Assembly (NCBI GenBank): GCA_051294375.1
Contig: CM119271.1
Span: 862,721 to 926,720, forward strand
Direction: 5' to 3'
Source: Paraspadella gotoi
Lineage: Eukaryota; Chaetognatha
Length of the DNA stretch: 64,000 nucleotides
Position numbers and translations under genes: made by a program. How positions within the stretch are numbered: the stretch's first letter is position 1; each line of letters starts with the position of its first letter. Positions 53,800-64,000 of the stretch are shown piece after piece. The notes beneath the pieces are model-generated. The model saw only the letters and a program-made list of their open reading frames with translations. It searched no databases and was not told the DNA's origin.

Positions 53800-53990
53800 C
53801 CAATCAAAGCTATAATTGTCCGAGTCTCCACTAATAAAACTTTGATTGGCCGCCTTTTTACCGATCAAAGCTTTGATTGGCCGAGTCTCCACTAATAAAA
53901 CTTTGATTGGCCGACTTTTTAGCGATCAAAGCTTTGATTGGCCAAGTCAAAACTTTGATAGGTCGAGTCTCCATAAATAAAAGCTTTCAT
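53800..53990. repeat. ATCAAAGCTTTGAT palindromic minisatellite (unit B)
   Basis: Counterpart of 39455-39650. Units of about 60 bp: GATCAAAGCTTTGATTGGCC, then GAGTCTCCACTAATAAAAC. Confidence 0.8.
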
Positions 53991-54020
53991 TTCCGGAAGA
54001 TAAAAATTTAAACGCAACAT

Positions 54021-54338
54021 ATGTCTAGAATAATAGAGCTGTTTTCCCTCAGATTGTTAAATATTACTTATGATTTAATTAAAATAATATTTTTATCAAT
54101 CTTCGTGTCTATCTTATCTCTGAGTCACAACTCATCGTCTTACGAGTCGCAGATTTTCACCTCATTAATCTGCTGGAGAAGCGACGACGACGACGACGAC
54201 GATATAAACGGCGACGACGAAGACGACGACGATAACAACGACGACGATTACGGACGACGACGGCAACGTAAAAGATATCGGAAAAAAAGTATTGCTTTTC
54301 TCGCGCTAAAAGATAAAAGCTCATCTGAATTGAATTAG
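54021..54338 (+). CDS. Doubtful small ORF, membrane-like then acidic/basic
   Basis: 105 codons from an ATG. A hydrophobic stretch (LIKIIFLSIFVSILSLS) could be a membrane segment; an Asp-rich run follows (SDDDDDDDINGDDEDDDDNN), coded by a GAC trinucleotide array, and then a basic patch (GRRRQRKRYRKKS). The acidic run is a microsatellite product. In unit A the frame shifts midway. No family recognised; could be a partial exon or chance. Confidence 0.2.
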   Translation: MSRIIELFSLRLLNITYDLIKIIFLSIFVSILSLSHNSSSYESQIFTSLICWRSDDDDDDDINGDDEDDDDNNDDDYGRRRQRKRYRKKSIAFLALKDKSSSELN

Positions 54339-54489
54339 TAGTTCATTTATTAATAATTAATTAATTATGATAAATGATTAATTAATGTAATCATTTTTAA
54401 AATCAATTGGAAAAATACATAGATTCTCTGACTGTACGACTTACTTACTAGGCAACACTAAGCCTTATTTAAAGAAAGAGTTGCCCCTA

Positions 54490-54604
<115 letters not shown>

Positions 54605-54605
54605 G

Positions 54606-54815
54606 TTAAAGCAAATCGACAAACGATCGACGCCGCCGACCGACGCCGGATTCAAAAACGACGCCAATCCGCGCTGCGCCGTCCGCCAAGGTGCCAGCCC
54701 GCGTGGCGCGAGTCGGCGCTGCAACGTCGTCTTCCCTCGTAAAAACCGCGTGGACCACGAGGGGCGCGGCGCCGACGCCGGTGGAGGACGAGACGAAGAA
54801 GCGGCGTCGAAACAA
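54606..54815 (+). CDS. Candidate host exon E1, unit B (open)
   Basis: A 210-bp GC-rich island with acceptor TCTCCAG (to 54605) and donor ACAA|GTGAGA at 54815/54816. Frame 1 is open over all 70 codons with phase 0 at both ends: [20 protein letters not shown] ... [14 protein letters not shown] ... [11 protein letters not shown]. Polar and charged, probably disordered; no domain recognised. The match of open frame, splice sites and base composition makes it one of the better coding candidates outside the transposons. Confidence 0.5.
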
Positions 54816-55254
54816 GTGAGATCACTATTAACTATTCACTATCACTTTCACTATCACTAATACACTTTTCTTTTGTATTAACTTTATTAATTTCAGTTTC
54901 AAATGAATACGCAATGCACGAAAAAAATGCTAATTTTAATTCTTCCGCTGGTTTTTCCTTCATTCTTCTCTCCTTTTCTTTCTCCCTTCTTCTATCCTTT
55001 TCTTTCTCCCTTCTTCTCTCCTTTTCTTTCTCCCTTCTTCTCTCCTTTTCTTTCTCCCTTCTTCTCTCCTTTTCTTTCTCCCTTCTTCTCTCCTTTTCTT
55101 TCTCCCTTCTCTCCTTTTCTTTCTCCCTTCTTCTCTCCTTTATTTTCTCCCTTCCTCCCTTTCTCCTTCTTTCCTCCCTTCTCCCCTGCTTCTTCATTCC
55201 TCTTTCGTTTCCTCCCTCCCTCTCTCTCTTCCCTCCCGCCCTCTTCCCCTCCAG
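54816..55254 (+). other. Intron between E1 and E2 with CTTTCTCCCTTCTTCTCTCC array
   Basis: 439 bp from GTGAGA to CCAG. Contains short ATCACT repeats near the donor and a 20-bp pyrimidine minisatellite (54965-55140). An internal AG at about 54895 opens another frame (a hydrophobic LILILPLVFPSFF run) that soon becomes repeat translation. Confidence 0.45.
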
Positions 55255-55345
55255 GTTGAAATCCGCGTGGATTCTCCTCTTCTCAAACGAGATTCTCGAC
55301 CCAAAAAAACCACATTCGCCAAAACCGGAAAGAAATCCGCCCAGG
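55255..55345 (+). CDS. Candidate host exon E2, unit B (open)
   Basis: 91 bp: acceptor CCCCTCCAG to 55254, donor GTGAGT at 55346. Entered in phase 0 from E1, it is open for 30 codons plus one base: VEIRVDSPLLKRDSRPKKTT, then FAKTGKKSAQ. E1 and E2 are therefore phase-compatible and together encode about 100 residues, basic at the C-terminal end. Product not recognised. Confidence 0.5.
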
Positions 55346-55349
55346 GTGA

Positions 55350-56000
55350 GTCCATTCCTGTCCTGGGTAAGTCTTTCGGATGAGTTAGAGGTCAGTAGAA
55401 AATTAGGATTGCGAGGTTATTGAATCATGAAAATGATAATTATTTAAAACCGGTTGAGATTATAAATCTAAAGTTTTTAAATCTTGAAACGTTAATCTTG
55501 CAAATTAAATCTTTAATCTTATATTTTAAAATAGTAAATCTTAAAAGAAGAATCCTAAATCCTAAATCTTAAAATTCATAAATCTGTCGTTATTCTCAAA
55601 AATTGTTGTTACTCGTTAATCATAAATCTTACAAAGTAAATTTTGTATAAAAAAAGCTCTTATCGGAAAATACTAAATAGTATTACCAGTATGACCAGTA
55701 TGACAACTGAGCAGTAGTCAATAAGCATTAGTAATAGTTTTGGATTCACGAAACTCTGGTAAGTCGAGAGGCGGGAATTATAAGAACGTAAGAAATCAAG
55801 GCGAAAAGAGGATAAGGGCCAGCGAAGGCGCGAGGCTGCGGGATTTGGCGAAATGAGGTCAGTCGAGTTGGAGGCAAATCGGAGAGAACGCTGAGTTAAG
55901 AAGGTGAGAAAGAAATTGAGAAAAGTAAGGAAAAAGTAAGTAAGTTAATATTGGGTAGAAATTGAGGGAGGAATGAAGAAAGTTTAGTGACGTTATATCA
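55350..56000. other. Intron-like AT-rich sequence
   Basis: Counterpart of 40990-41640. No gene recognised. Confidence 0.5.
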
Positions 56001-56099
56001 CTACCCGTTCAATAAGAGTACGCTCTCCATCAGCCGTATATTTGCGTGTTGGACAAACATATCATCTCCGATCTCAGTGGTCCCGGGTTCTAGCCCTGG

Positions 56100-56245
56100 T
56101 CGAAACGATCCTTTCAAAAGAGTGATGGGCTGGTTAAACCGGTAGCATGCCTGCTGCCGTATCCGTATCCGTATCCGTATCCGTATCCGTATCAAAAGAG
56201 TGATGGGCTGGTTAAACCGGTAGCATGCCTGCTGCCGTATCCGAA
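56100..56245 (+). repeat. (GTATCC)n flanked by 45-bp direct repeat
   Basis: About six GTATCC hexamers at 56156-56194 between two copies of GTGATGGGCTGGTTAAACCG ... CTGCCGTATC (56122-56165 and 56199-56241). Confidence 0.75.
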
Positions 56246-56559
56246 GTTCCGGAAAGAAAAGCAAACGAGGAAAAAATCTTCCAGTGCTACTGGGCACACT
56301 AAGTGTGGGGGCTTTTCACACCGTCACAAGTTCTTGTCGACCTCATCTCCTCTCGATCACATACAGACAAAGCCAAAAGTAAAAAGGTAAACAATCAATA
56401 AACAACGTTCGAAACGATTCACCATAAAAGGACAAAAACCCAGTGGAAGAGAATAACGAAGAAGCGATCAGAAATCACGAATCTCGTTTCGTGATGTGAA
56501 AACGAGTGATTAAGGATTAAGGGCGATCCTCGCCGAGAGAGAGGGAAACCCATTTTTGC

Positions 56560-56765
56560 GCGTTGACATTAGCAGATGCCGATAGGAGATGCCATTTGGA
56601 GATGGCAGTAAAAGATGTCATAGGAGATACCGTAAGAAGAGGCCATTGGAGTTGGTATTTAAGATGCCGTCAAGAGATGGCATCAGATATATTGTGGCCC
56701 ATAGAATTTGGCGAAATACCAGATACCGAAATAGCTGACGGCCATTTTCAGCCCCCATATCGAAG
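56560..56765 (+). repeat. Degenerate AGATGCCATTTGGAGATGGC repeats (unit B)
   Basis: Counterpart of 42140-42380. Confidence 0.55.
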
Positions 56766-57414
56766 GCAATCTGATGAGGAGAAAAAAAATGTTAATTTTG
56801 GGTTATCTTAGGAAGGAGCCGCCCGGGCTACGAAGACATAGGGGGAAAGTAAGAGGAAATTGGGGAGACAGAAGAGGGAGAGAGAGAAGAGGGAGAGAGA
56901 AAGGGAGAAAAGAAAGGGAGAGAGAGTTCCCTAAACCGTAAAACGACTCATTTGGGGCGAAATGAAACCAGAAGTAAACATAACCCGATGACTGTTTTGG
57001 TCGACAGTGGAAGAGCAGCACAGGCGGGAAGAGGCCGAGAGGAAAGAAGGAGGGTGAAAATAATGGGATCGAACGGGACTTGGGGGGGGGAATTTGACTA
57101 GGGGATGACTCACTGGGGGGGGGGCAAACCAATAGGGGTGGCCGACCACTTGGAAAGAAAGGAAATAATGGATCCTTTTGCTCCGACGAAAAGATCGAAC
57201 TTGGATACGATTTTTATGATGGGAATTAAAAATATTTTTTCCCCTTTTTATTATTCATGTTTTTTGTCTATACTCTTTCTCTCTTTCATTCTATCTCTCT
57301 CTCTCTCTCTCTATCTCTTTTTCCTCGTAAAAATAAAGCGTCAGGAGAGGAAAGACAAGACGATAGGATTAAGGTTCTCTTTCTCAAGGTTCGGTTCTGT
57401 CATACCCCCCCCCC

Positions 57415-58385
57415 TAGGGTGTGTCATATTCCAAAAGTTGTTTGTATCTTCACGCACATTTACACGACGGGGCATGGCCTAAAAAAAAGGTTGCACCAAT
57501 CGCCATTCAAATGGTCCAACGCCTTTAGCAGTACCCTCTCCTGAAGGATTTTTGGCACACCTTTCACATCATCCCTCACTGTGTCTAAAGTATGAGAGAT
57601 TTGATCGTCCAACATAATTTATTAGTTAAAGAAGTCATTAGTTCTATTAAAATTTAGAGTCGCAACTACTTCTAGTGTACCCACAACAGCATCCACAAGC
57701 TGCTGCACCAGGTAGTGGCCAATACATTGCGTACCATATCTTCTTGGTTTTAGAGGTACTATAAAAATTTTCTACACAGTATTATTCATAAATAGGTCCT
57801 CTTTCTAATTTAATATACGTCTTTTAAAAAAATTGGTGTGCCTACATCCTGGAGGATAATTCCTGCACAGATTCTTTTAAAAATAAAATTATATACAAAA
57901 TATTTATTTATATTTTTTGCTATAGGTTTAAATAATAGAGCATGATATAATTACAATACATGATAAATTTCATCTTGATTGACCTAATACTTTTTAAGAT
58001 ATCCAGTTTATAAGAATTTTTGAAAAAAAAATTTTAACACACACAAAAATAAAAAAATAAAAGTTATGGCATCAAAAATTGCTTTATTAGTTGATAAAAC
58101 CCTTTAGGTTTATATTCCAATCATGATTTTATAAGCACCAATCCCCAGAGGCTCTGTGGAGGCATCCTCAATTTGTTGGAGGATGTGGACCAACAGTTGC
58201 AGATAAAAAAGCTTCTATCAAAGTAATTTACATTTTATTATAGATGACAATTTGCTTCCTTTAGTGATATCAGACTTATACTCTGACTCTTTATTAAGGT
58301 GTGCTTACTTTTTTGTAGATACATCCTGTCCAGACTGCTTGAAGGTAAACAAAATTTAGTAACAATCACAACAATTGTAACAACA
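57415..58385 (+). repeat. Left terminal inverted repeat, unit B
   Basis: About 970 bp; reverse complement of 60915-61895, with mostly indel differences. Confidence 0.82.
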
Positions 58386-59456
58386 TTATTCATATCATTT
58401 TATTTAAATTCATTACTATGTACAAAACTCGGATATACTATAACTTTAAAGTAATTCATATGCACAATGAAAAAAAAGAATTCCTGTTCAGTTTATATTT
58501 ATTTTTTGGCTCTTTTTCTAAAAGCAAACCATTTCTGTTTCTTAATCCCTGAACTTAATTTCAATTCTAATATTTAACCCTAATCTGTTACCAAAGTTAT
58601 AACCAAATTGCTAACCCTAATTGTAGAAAGTTTATTTTCTATGCCTCGAGGGTCGCGCATTTGATTCGTCGGCCGTAGGTTGAACTGGTTTTAATATGGA
58701 GCAAGGTTTTCTAAATCCCGAATGACGTAAATGTTAAATAAATGACAAATAAATCGTGAATAAATTGTGCATAAGTTTATTTTTAAAAAGAAAAGATAAA
58801 TGCCAAAATCAAGGTCGTATTATAAATTGGTGTAAAAAATTCAGAGAAACGATTATGATCGAATAATAAGTGACGAGGTTTTCAGCTAACAGAAAGCGAT
58901 TAGAATGGTGAAAAGACTGGTCTGAAAAGGTCGACTAGATGACCATGGAAAAATTATGGACGCGAGGTCACAAAATCTTTCCCTAATTGTTAACCCTTAT
59001 AGTGGGCCCTTACCTGACTTATAACCCTGAGGCAAATTTAATACTCAAATGTTATTTTAGCTTAAGCCCATCTTGGGTGTAGGTAACCATTTAGTATTGC
59101 TTCTTTGTGTTGTTGTTGTCATTGTCGTAGTCGTGATCATACTGTTTTAACATTGAAAATAGCTCAAGTGTATAACCATAGAAAGCTAAAAATTTAGATA
59201 TGGCTTCTCATCATTGGGGTCTTTTAAATTATTATGATTCATATTCCTCTACTCATTTGTTTGTTTTATTTACAAAACAATTTTTATATATATAGACGAG
59301 TTCAGCTCTGCAGCGGCTGTCCAGCGGCTGTTCAGCTCTCTATATCTCTCTTTCTTTTAATTATATGTCGCTCTCTCTTTTTTTCCCTCACTGCTTCTTC
59401 TAATTCGTCTAAAAACGAGTTAAGCTCTACAGCAACTGTCCAGCTTTATATCTCTT

Positions 59457-59497
<41 letters not shown>

Positions 59498-59639
59498 TTC
59501 TCTCTCTCTCTCTCTCTTTTTCTTTTTTTCTCTCTCTTTTTTTCTCTCTCTCTCTCACTCATACATGTATTTGTTTGTTTTATTTACGATGAATGACTCA
59601 TCACGTTAATGAATAACTATCATTGTATCAATGAATGAC

Positions 59640-59870
59640 GATCATAGCCTCAATGAATGACTATCATCGCATCCAACATTTGGTTGTCATCGCATCAATT
59701 TTTTGGTTATCATCGTATCAATATTTGGTTATCATCAAATCAATAATTGGTTATCATTGCATCAATTATTGGTTATCATCGCATCAATAATCAATTACTA
59801 TTACATCAATCAATTACTATTACATCAATCAATTACTATTATTTCAATAATTCGTTATTACATCAATCAT
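59640..59870 (+). repeat. TTGGTTATCATCGCATCAAT minisatellite (unit B)
   Basis: About ten units of 20-24 bp ending in ATCAATCAATTACTATTAC words. Confidence 0.8.
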
Positions 59871-60774
59871 TCTTTTTTTCGGATTTTTCCTATTTAAAAT
59901 TTATTTCCACTTCCATTGAAACTTGATTTACAGCTTAATCACATCATATACCTACAAAATTTTAAATGAATCTCTCTATTTAATCAGTAATTATTGTTCA
60001 AAGCTAAGGGGTCCATCTGTCTCACCCAAAAATCTTGTCGGTAAGTCGCTGAGATCATGTCAGAACATTTAATTATTATGTTATTCAAAACAATAGATGT
60101 CTGTCCATCCATCCATTTGTATATTTTTTTATCCATATCTTTTTTTTATTATTTTTTCAGCGCAATATGAATTTACAAAAATTTTGCCAAACATTTTGAT
60201 GAAGAGAGACAGAAAGGGAGAGAGAGTTTTAAGAGAAAAGTTATAATATTTTATACGGAATTCAAGGTGGAGAACATTTCCCACGAATTTTGACTGTACA
60301 AAGAAAAATTGGCTAAAAGGTAAAGGAGAATCAAAACATCTTTTATAGTGTGTTTTTTAAATGTTTATTTACATTATATACTGACGACAAGGAATTCAAA
60401 CAATCCAGGTTATAACAATTTATAAACGATTTAAAATAACTTACGTAAAAACATGCGTCATATTTTTCCCACAAGGCAACTAAAGATTCTACAAATACAA
60501 ATACCAACATTCAGCAAACAAACACAGATAGCCTCGATGCCAACCCCTTTTCTTCTTTTTCAAATTATTCGTTGATGCGACTCTCAATCATGAAACAAGG
60601 AAACTTCAGACCCAGATATTCGCATTTTTAGCTGATGAACGTTGAGCCGTCTCCCCCTACGGCGCTGCTCGCCACTGCCGATATAATAACAATAAAACAA
60701 ATATTTACATATTAAGAAAAAAAGTCCGAAAAAAATAATCTGAAGTTTCCAATTTTGTAAATCAGTCGATCTTT

Positions 60775-60905
60775 TTTAACACCCTCTCGTAGCCATAGAA
60801 CGGGTCCTGAGCTTGTAACTAGGCCTCAGGGTTTTTCATGACCCAAACGTTGTCCTCCGTCCTCACACTTAACATGCTTAATGCTTATAGGCGATTTGAA
60901 CATAT
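60775..60905 (-). repeat. Decayed SINE with tRNA head deleted (unit B)
   Basis: Counterpart of 47045-47175. Confidence 0.5.
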
Positions 60906-60914
60906 TGTAATTCC

Positions 60915-61895
60915 CAATTACAGTTGTTATGATTGTTACTAAATTTTTTTCCCTTTAAGCAGTCTGGACAGGAAGTATCTACTAAAAAGTAAGCACACCT
61001 TAATAAATAGTCAGAGTACAAGTCTGATATCACTAAAAGATACAAATTATCATCTATAATAGAATGTAAATTACTTTGATAAAAACTTTTTTATCTGCAA
61101 CTGTTGGTCCACATCCTCCAACAAATTGAGAAAGCCTCCACGGAGCCTCTGGGGATTGGTGCTTATAAAATCATGATTGGAATATAAACCTAAAGGGTTT
61201 TATCAACTAATAAAGCAATTTCTGATGCCATAACTTTTATTTTTTTATTTCTGTATGTGTTAAAAATTTTTTTAAAAAAATTCTTATAAACTGGATATCT
61301 TAAAAAGTATTAGGTCAATCAAGATGAAATTTATCGTGTATTGTAATTATATCATGCTCTATTATTTAAACCTATAGCAAATAATATAAATAAATATTTT
61401 ATATATAATTTTATTTTTAAAAGAATCTGTGCAGGAATTATCCTCCAGGATGTAGACACACCAATTTTTTTAAAAGATGTATATTAAATTAGAAAGAGGA
61501 CCTATTTATGAATAATACTGGGTAAAAATTTTTTATAGTACCTCTAAAACCAAGAAGATATGGTACGCACGCAATGTATTGGCCACTACCTGGTGCAGCA
61601 GCTTGTGGATGCTGTTGTGGGTCTCGAGAAGTAGTTGCGACTCTAAATTTTAATAGAACAAACTTAATGCACTTCTTTAACTAATAAATTATGTTGGACG
61701 ATCAAATCTCTCATACTTTAGACACAGTGAGGGATGATGTGAAAGGTGTGCCAAAAATCCTTCAGGAGAGGGTACTGCTAAAGGCGTTGGACCAATTTGA
61801 ATGGCGATTGGTGCAAACCTATTTTTTTAGGCCATGCCCCGTCGTGTTAAATGTGCGTGAAGATACAAACAACTTTTGGAATATGACACACCCTA
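60915..61895 (-). repeat. Right terminal inverted repeat, unit B
   Basis: Partner of 57415-58385. Its outer 210 bp read on the plus strand are open from an ATG at 61691 (MLDDQISHTLDTVRDDV ... LQERVLLKALDQFEWRLV), and so, by symmetry, is the minus strand of the left arm. No known domain recognised. Confidence 0.8.
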
Positions 61896-61900
61896 CCCTC

Positions 61901-61902
<2 letters not shown>

Positions 61903-61955
<53 letters not shown>
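61903..61955. repeat. (CT)n microsatellite abutting the element
   Basis: Counterpart of 48194-48244. Confidence 0.9.
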
Positions 61956-61958
<3 letters not shown>

Positions 61959-62309
61959 TTTTTATCGTCTCTAATAGACTGCTCTTTCCTCGCACATATG
62001 TTTCTCGGTCATGGAAATGGTTTCTCACCTTTTTCCTTTTCACAGTCAAACTCACCTTCCCCCACCAAAGAAGGCAGGGTAAAACGGAGTGCGATCCTCC
62101 ACCTCACCCACGCTTGGCTTCTGAAACTCCTTCGGAACTCTACCATCTTTTTACTTACCGAACTTCACCTGACTCTTTCATGTCCTTTGAAATAACAAAC
62201 CATAAAAAATATTAAAAGAAATTCGTAAATTTCCAGTTTGTTAACTTTGTTTACGTCCTTTCTCCTCCTCCTCCTCCTCCTCCCCCTATATGGAGAACCC
62301 GCCCCTAAG

Positions 62310-62405
62310 GGAATCGCCGCGGCTCTGATCGCCTCTTCCTCCGCTGCTGTTGCAGCGTCTGCAGCTGGCCAGCAGCAAAAAGCAACAGCACGGCAGACGT
62401 TTCAG
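62310..62405 (+). CDS. Candidate host exon E3, unit B (open)
   Basis: 96 bp: a CCT-rich tract and CCCCTAAG lead to the acceptor at 62309, and TTTCAG|GTCAGT gives a strong donor at 62405/62406. Open for 32 codons: GIAAALIASSSAAVAASAAG then QQQKATARQTFQ. Ala-rich, so the evidence from composition is weak. The frame also stays open upstream to about 62240, so an alternative is a longer exon starting at the AG at 62236. E3 ends in phase 0 while E4 needs two bases from before, so they are not directly joined as drawn. Confidence 0.35.
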
Positions 62406-62504
62406 GTCAGTCGGCGGTTGCTGCTGATAATGTACGGGGAAGTTTTGGGCAGCTTTAATTTGATCATTACTGAGAGAGGCAGATTCGGGGAGACTGCGAG
62501 AGTC

Positions 62505-62516
62505 AAGAACGAGAGA

Positions 62517-62567
<51 letters not shown>

Positions 62568-62710
62568 CGTAGAGCGAAAAAAGAGAAAAGAAAGAGAAAA
62601 AATAAATAAGAAAGAGAGAGAGAGGAAAGGAGAGAGAGAGAGAAATAGAGTAAAAAGTGTATAGAGAGAATAAGAGAGAAAAAGAAAGAAAGAAAAAAAA
62701 AGAGAGGAAC
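62505..62710. repeat. GA-rich degenerate microsatellite (unit B)
   Basis: Counterpart of 48790-48990. Confidence 0.8.
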
Positions 62711-62769
62711 AGAGACAGAGACACTTGCCGTACCATTTTGAAACAGAGACTCTTGCCGTACCATTTCAG

Positions 62770-62873
62770 GGCAGCCGAGGACGAGCGGTCACGATTCTTC
62801 GTTGGGCACGCCTGGTTGGAACATCGTGGGAAAAAACTTGGAAACAGAATGACGTTGGGAAGTCAAGAAGGAG
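62770..62873 (+). CDS. Candidate host exon E4, unit B (frameshifted)
   Basis: Same acceptor (TTTCAG to 62769) and donor (GAG|GTGAGG at 62873/62874) as 49041-49143, but 104 instead of 103 bp, with compensating and non-compensating indels in A and G runs. Confidence 0.4.
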
Positions 62874-63290
62874 GTGAGGAGGGATGGGGGGCAGGAGAGG
62901 GGAGGGAGAGAAGGGAGGGAGAGGAGAAGTTAGGGGAGGAGGAGTAGAGAGGGTGAAAAGGGAGGGGAATTGGGGAGGAGAGGGAGAAGAGGAGCGGGAG
63001 GAGGGGTAGAGAGGGAGAAGGGGGAGAGAGGAGGGAGGGGAGAAGAGGGAGAGAGAAGGGGAGGAGAGGGAGAAGAAGGGAGGGGATAGGGGAGAAGAGG
63101 GAGAGGAGGGGAAGAGAGGGAGAAGGGGGAGGGAGAGAAGGGAGGGGAGAAGAGGGAGAAGAGAAGGGGAGGAGGGTAGAGAGGGAGAAGGGGGAGGGAA
63201 GAGAAGAGGGAGAAGGGGGAGGGAGAGAGGGAGGGGAGCAGGAGAGGAAGAAGAGAGGGGGTGGAGGGAGTAGAAGGGGTAGAAGTACGG
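62874..63290. repeat. GGGAGGAGA purine minisatellite (unit B)
   Basis: Counterpart of 49144-49535, with more regular GGGGGAGGGAGAGAAG units. Confidence 0.85.
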
Positions 63291-63299
63291 ACTAAGCTC

Positions 63300-64000
63300 T
63301 GACGAATCAATAGCCAGAGGTTTTTTTAATATATTCTTATACCGGCCAAGGTAGAATGATAGCAATTGTTAATATTAAGTTTCAAAAAAATCTACCATAA
63401 ATATAGAAAATATCAACCAAAATCTTCGGAAAATCCGACCCCTTGCTTTGGAAGATTTTCGCCATAGAAAGATTTTTACTGAATCTGATCCCGGTTGAAA
63501 ACTCTTAGAATTCCCGATCGTTAGCTGCTCTTTACTTTTAGACTTTAAATAAAAATTTCAACCAAATGGACTAATTCACTTTCCCATGATCGTATCATAT
63601 CAAAATAACCAAATGAAATGTAAAGAAAATTTTGAGAGCCTTCAGACATATAGCTATTGGATTCCTGAATTTGAAGTTTATTGTAAAATCACAACATATG
63701 TTAAATGCGTTGAATTGTATTGAAGTTGAAATCCCTTATTTTATATTAAAAATTGCAGAAAAAATATTTCCCGAACGGACCAGTCCATTTGAAATCTGAT
63801 GGTTTGATGTCAAAATGATGGTTATTTATCAAGAGAAAAAAATGCGAGCCCTTCAGATGCAACAGTGATCGAATCGAGTGTTTTTACATCTATTTTTTAC
63901 CTGAATTTTTCCCAGGGCGTTGACGATTATTTGGTAGTCGAGATTTTAACAAAAATCTCCATGAAAAAGTCTTCCTCGATTTCTAGAACGACGTAGACTC
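63300..64000. other. AT-rich noncoding sequence at window end
   Basis: Counterpart of 49540-50235. Nothing recognised; unit B is cut by the window edge. Confidence 0.6.

Larger units (their letters stand above)
57415..61895. mobile_element. Long-TIR DNA element, unit B (4.5 kb)
   Basis: Same element as 43061-48182. Ends TAGGGTGTGTCATATTCCAA and its inverse match at every one of the first roughly 40 bases. TIRs 57415-58385 and 60915-61895. The left flank is a C run; the right flank is CCCTCCCCTCTCT. It lacks the 480-bp segment and the TTAAGCC array of unit A. Confidence 0.78.

Overview
The window looks like repeat-dense, AT-rich nuclear DNA from an invertebrate animal, possibly an arthropod; the sequence does not fix the taxon. 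There are no bacterial-style operons. Coding DNA occurs as short GC-rich exon-like islands with plausible splice sites. Long (CT/GA)n arrays are everywhere. The transposable elements are of animal type: a Ty3/gypsy LTR element, a Penelope-like element (PLE) carrying hammerhead ribozymes, a hAT-type non-autonomous element, tRNA-derived SINEs, and a long-terminal-inverted-repeat DNA element. A satellite of CCTAAA/CCCTAA-like words resembles degenerate telomeric sequence. Most intact-looking open frames outside the transposons are translations of microsatellites and are not genes.

Layout. 0-9 kb: dispersed inverted repeats, an 18-bp minisatellite, a tRNA-derived SINE, a GC-rich patch with three CACGTG boxes, a 1.2-kb hAT-type element (7703-8928) with a perfect 8-bp target duplication, and a candidate first coding exon (8988-9039). 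9.35-17.64 kb: one Ty3/gypsy element on the minus strand. Its 313-bp LTRs read as identical, it has a tRNA-Leu-like primer site, and its gag-pol is interrupted by three small frame breaks and four 10-base N runs. 17.6-26.5 kb: minisatellites, microsatellites, two dispersed repeat families, and one candidate host exon (26493-26657). 26.9-29.9 kb: a 5'-truncated PLE (reverse transcriptase plus GIY-YIG endonuclease, minus strand) between inverted terminal arms, each carrying a hammerhead-ribozyme-like motif.

28.4-36.7 kb holds a 4-kb direct duplication that runs into telomere-like satellite. 36.7-64 kb is a second, larger tandem duplication: unit A is about 36.7-50.96 kb and unit B is about 50.97 kb to the window end, with a period near 14.3 kb. 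Each unit carries the same order: GTC-rich array, TTTCC minisatellite, two tandem SINEs, an AAGCTTTGAT minisatellite, two candidate host exons, a GTATCC hexamer array, a 4.5-5.1-kb element with roughly 970-bp inverted termini, two more candidate exons, and a purine-rich minisatellite.

The copies differ largely by one-base indels and array length. An exon can be open in one copy and frameshifted in the other, in either direction. That pattern suggests long-read consensus error, possibly with unpurged haplotypes or a satellite-mediated misjoin, rather than ordinary decay. The most interesting biology is the ribozyme-bearing PLE, the gypsy polyprotein with a large OTU-like insert between RNase H and integrase, and the long-TIR element.
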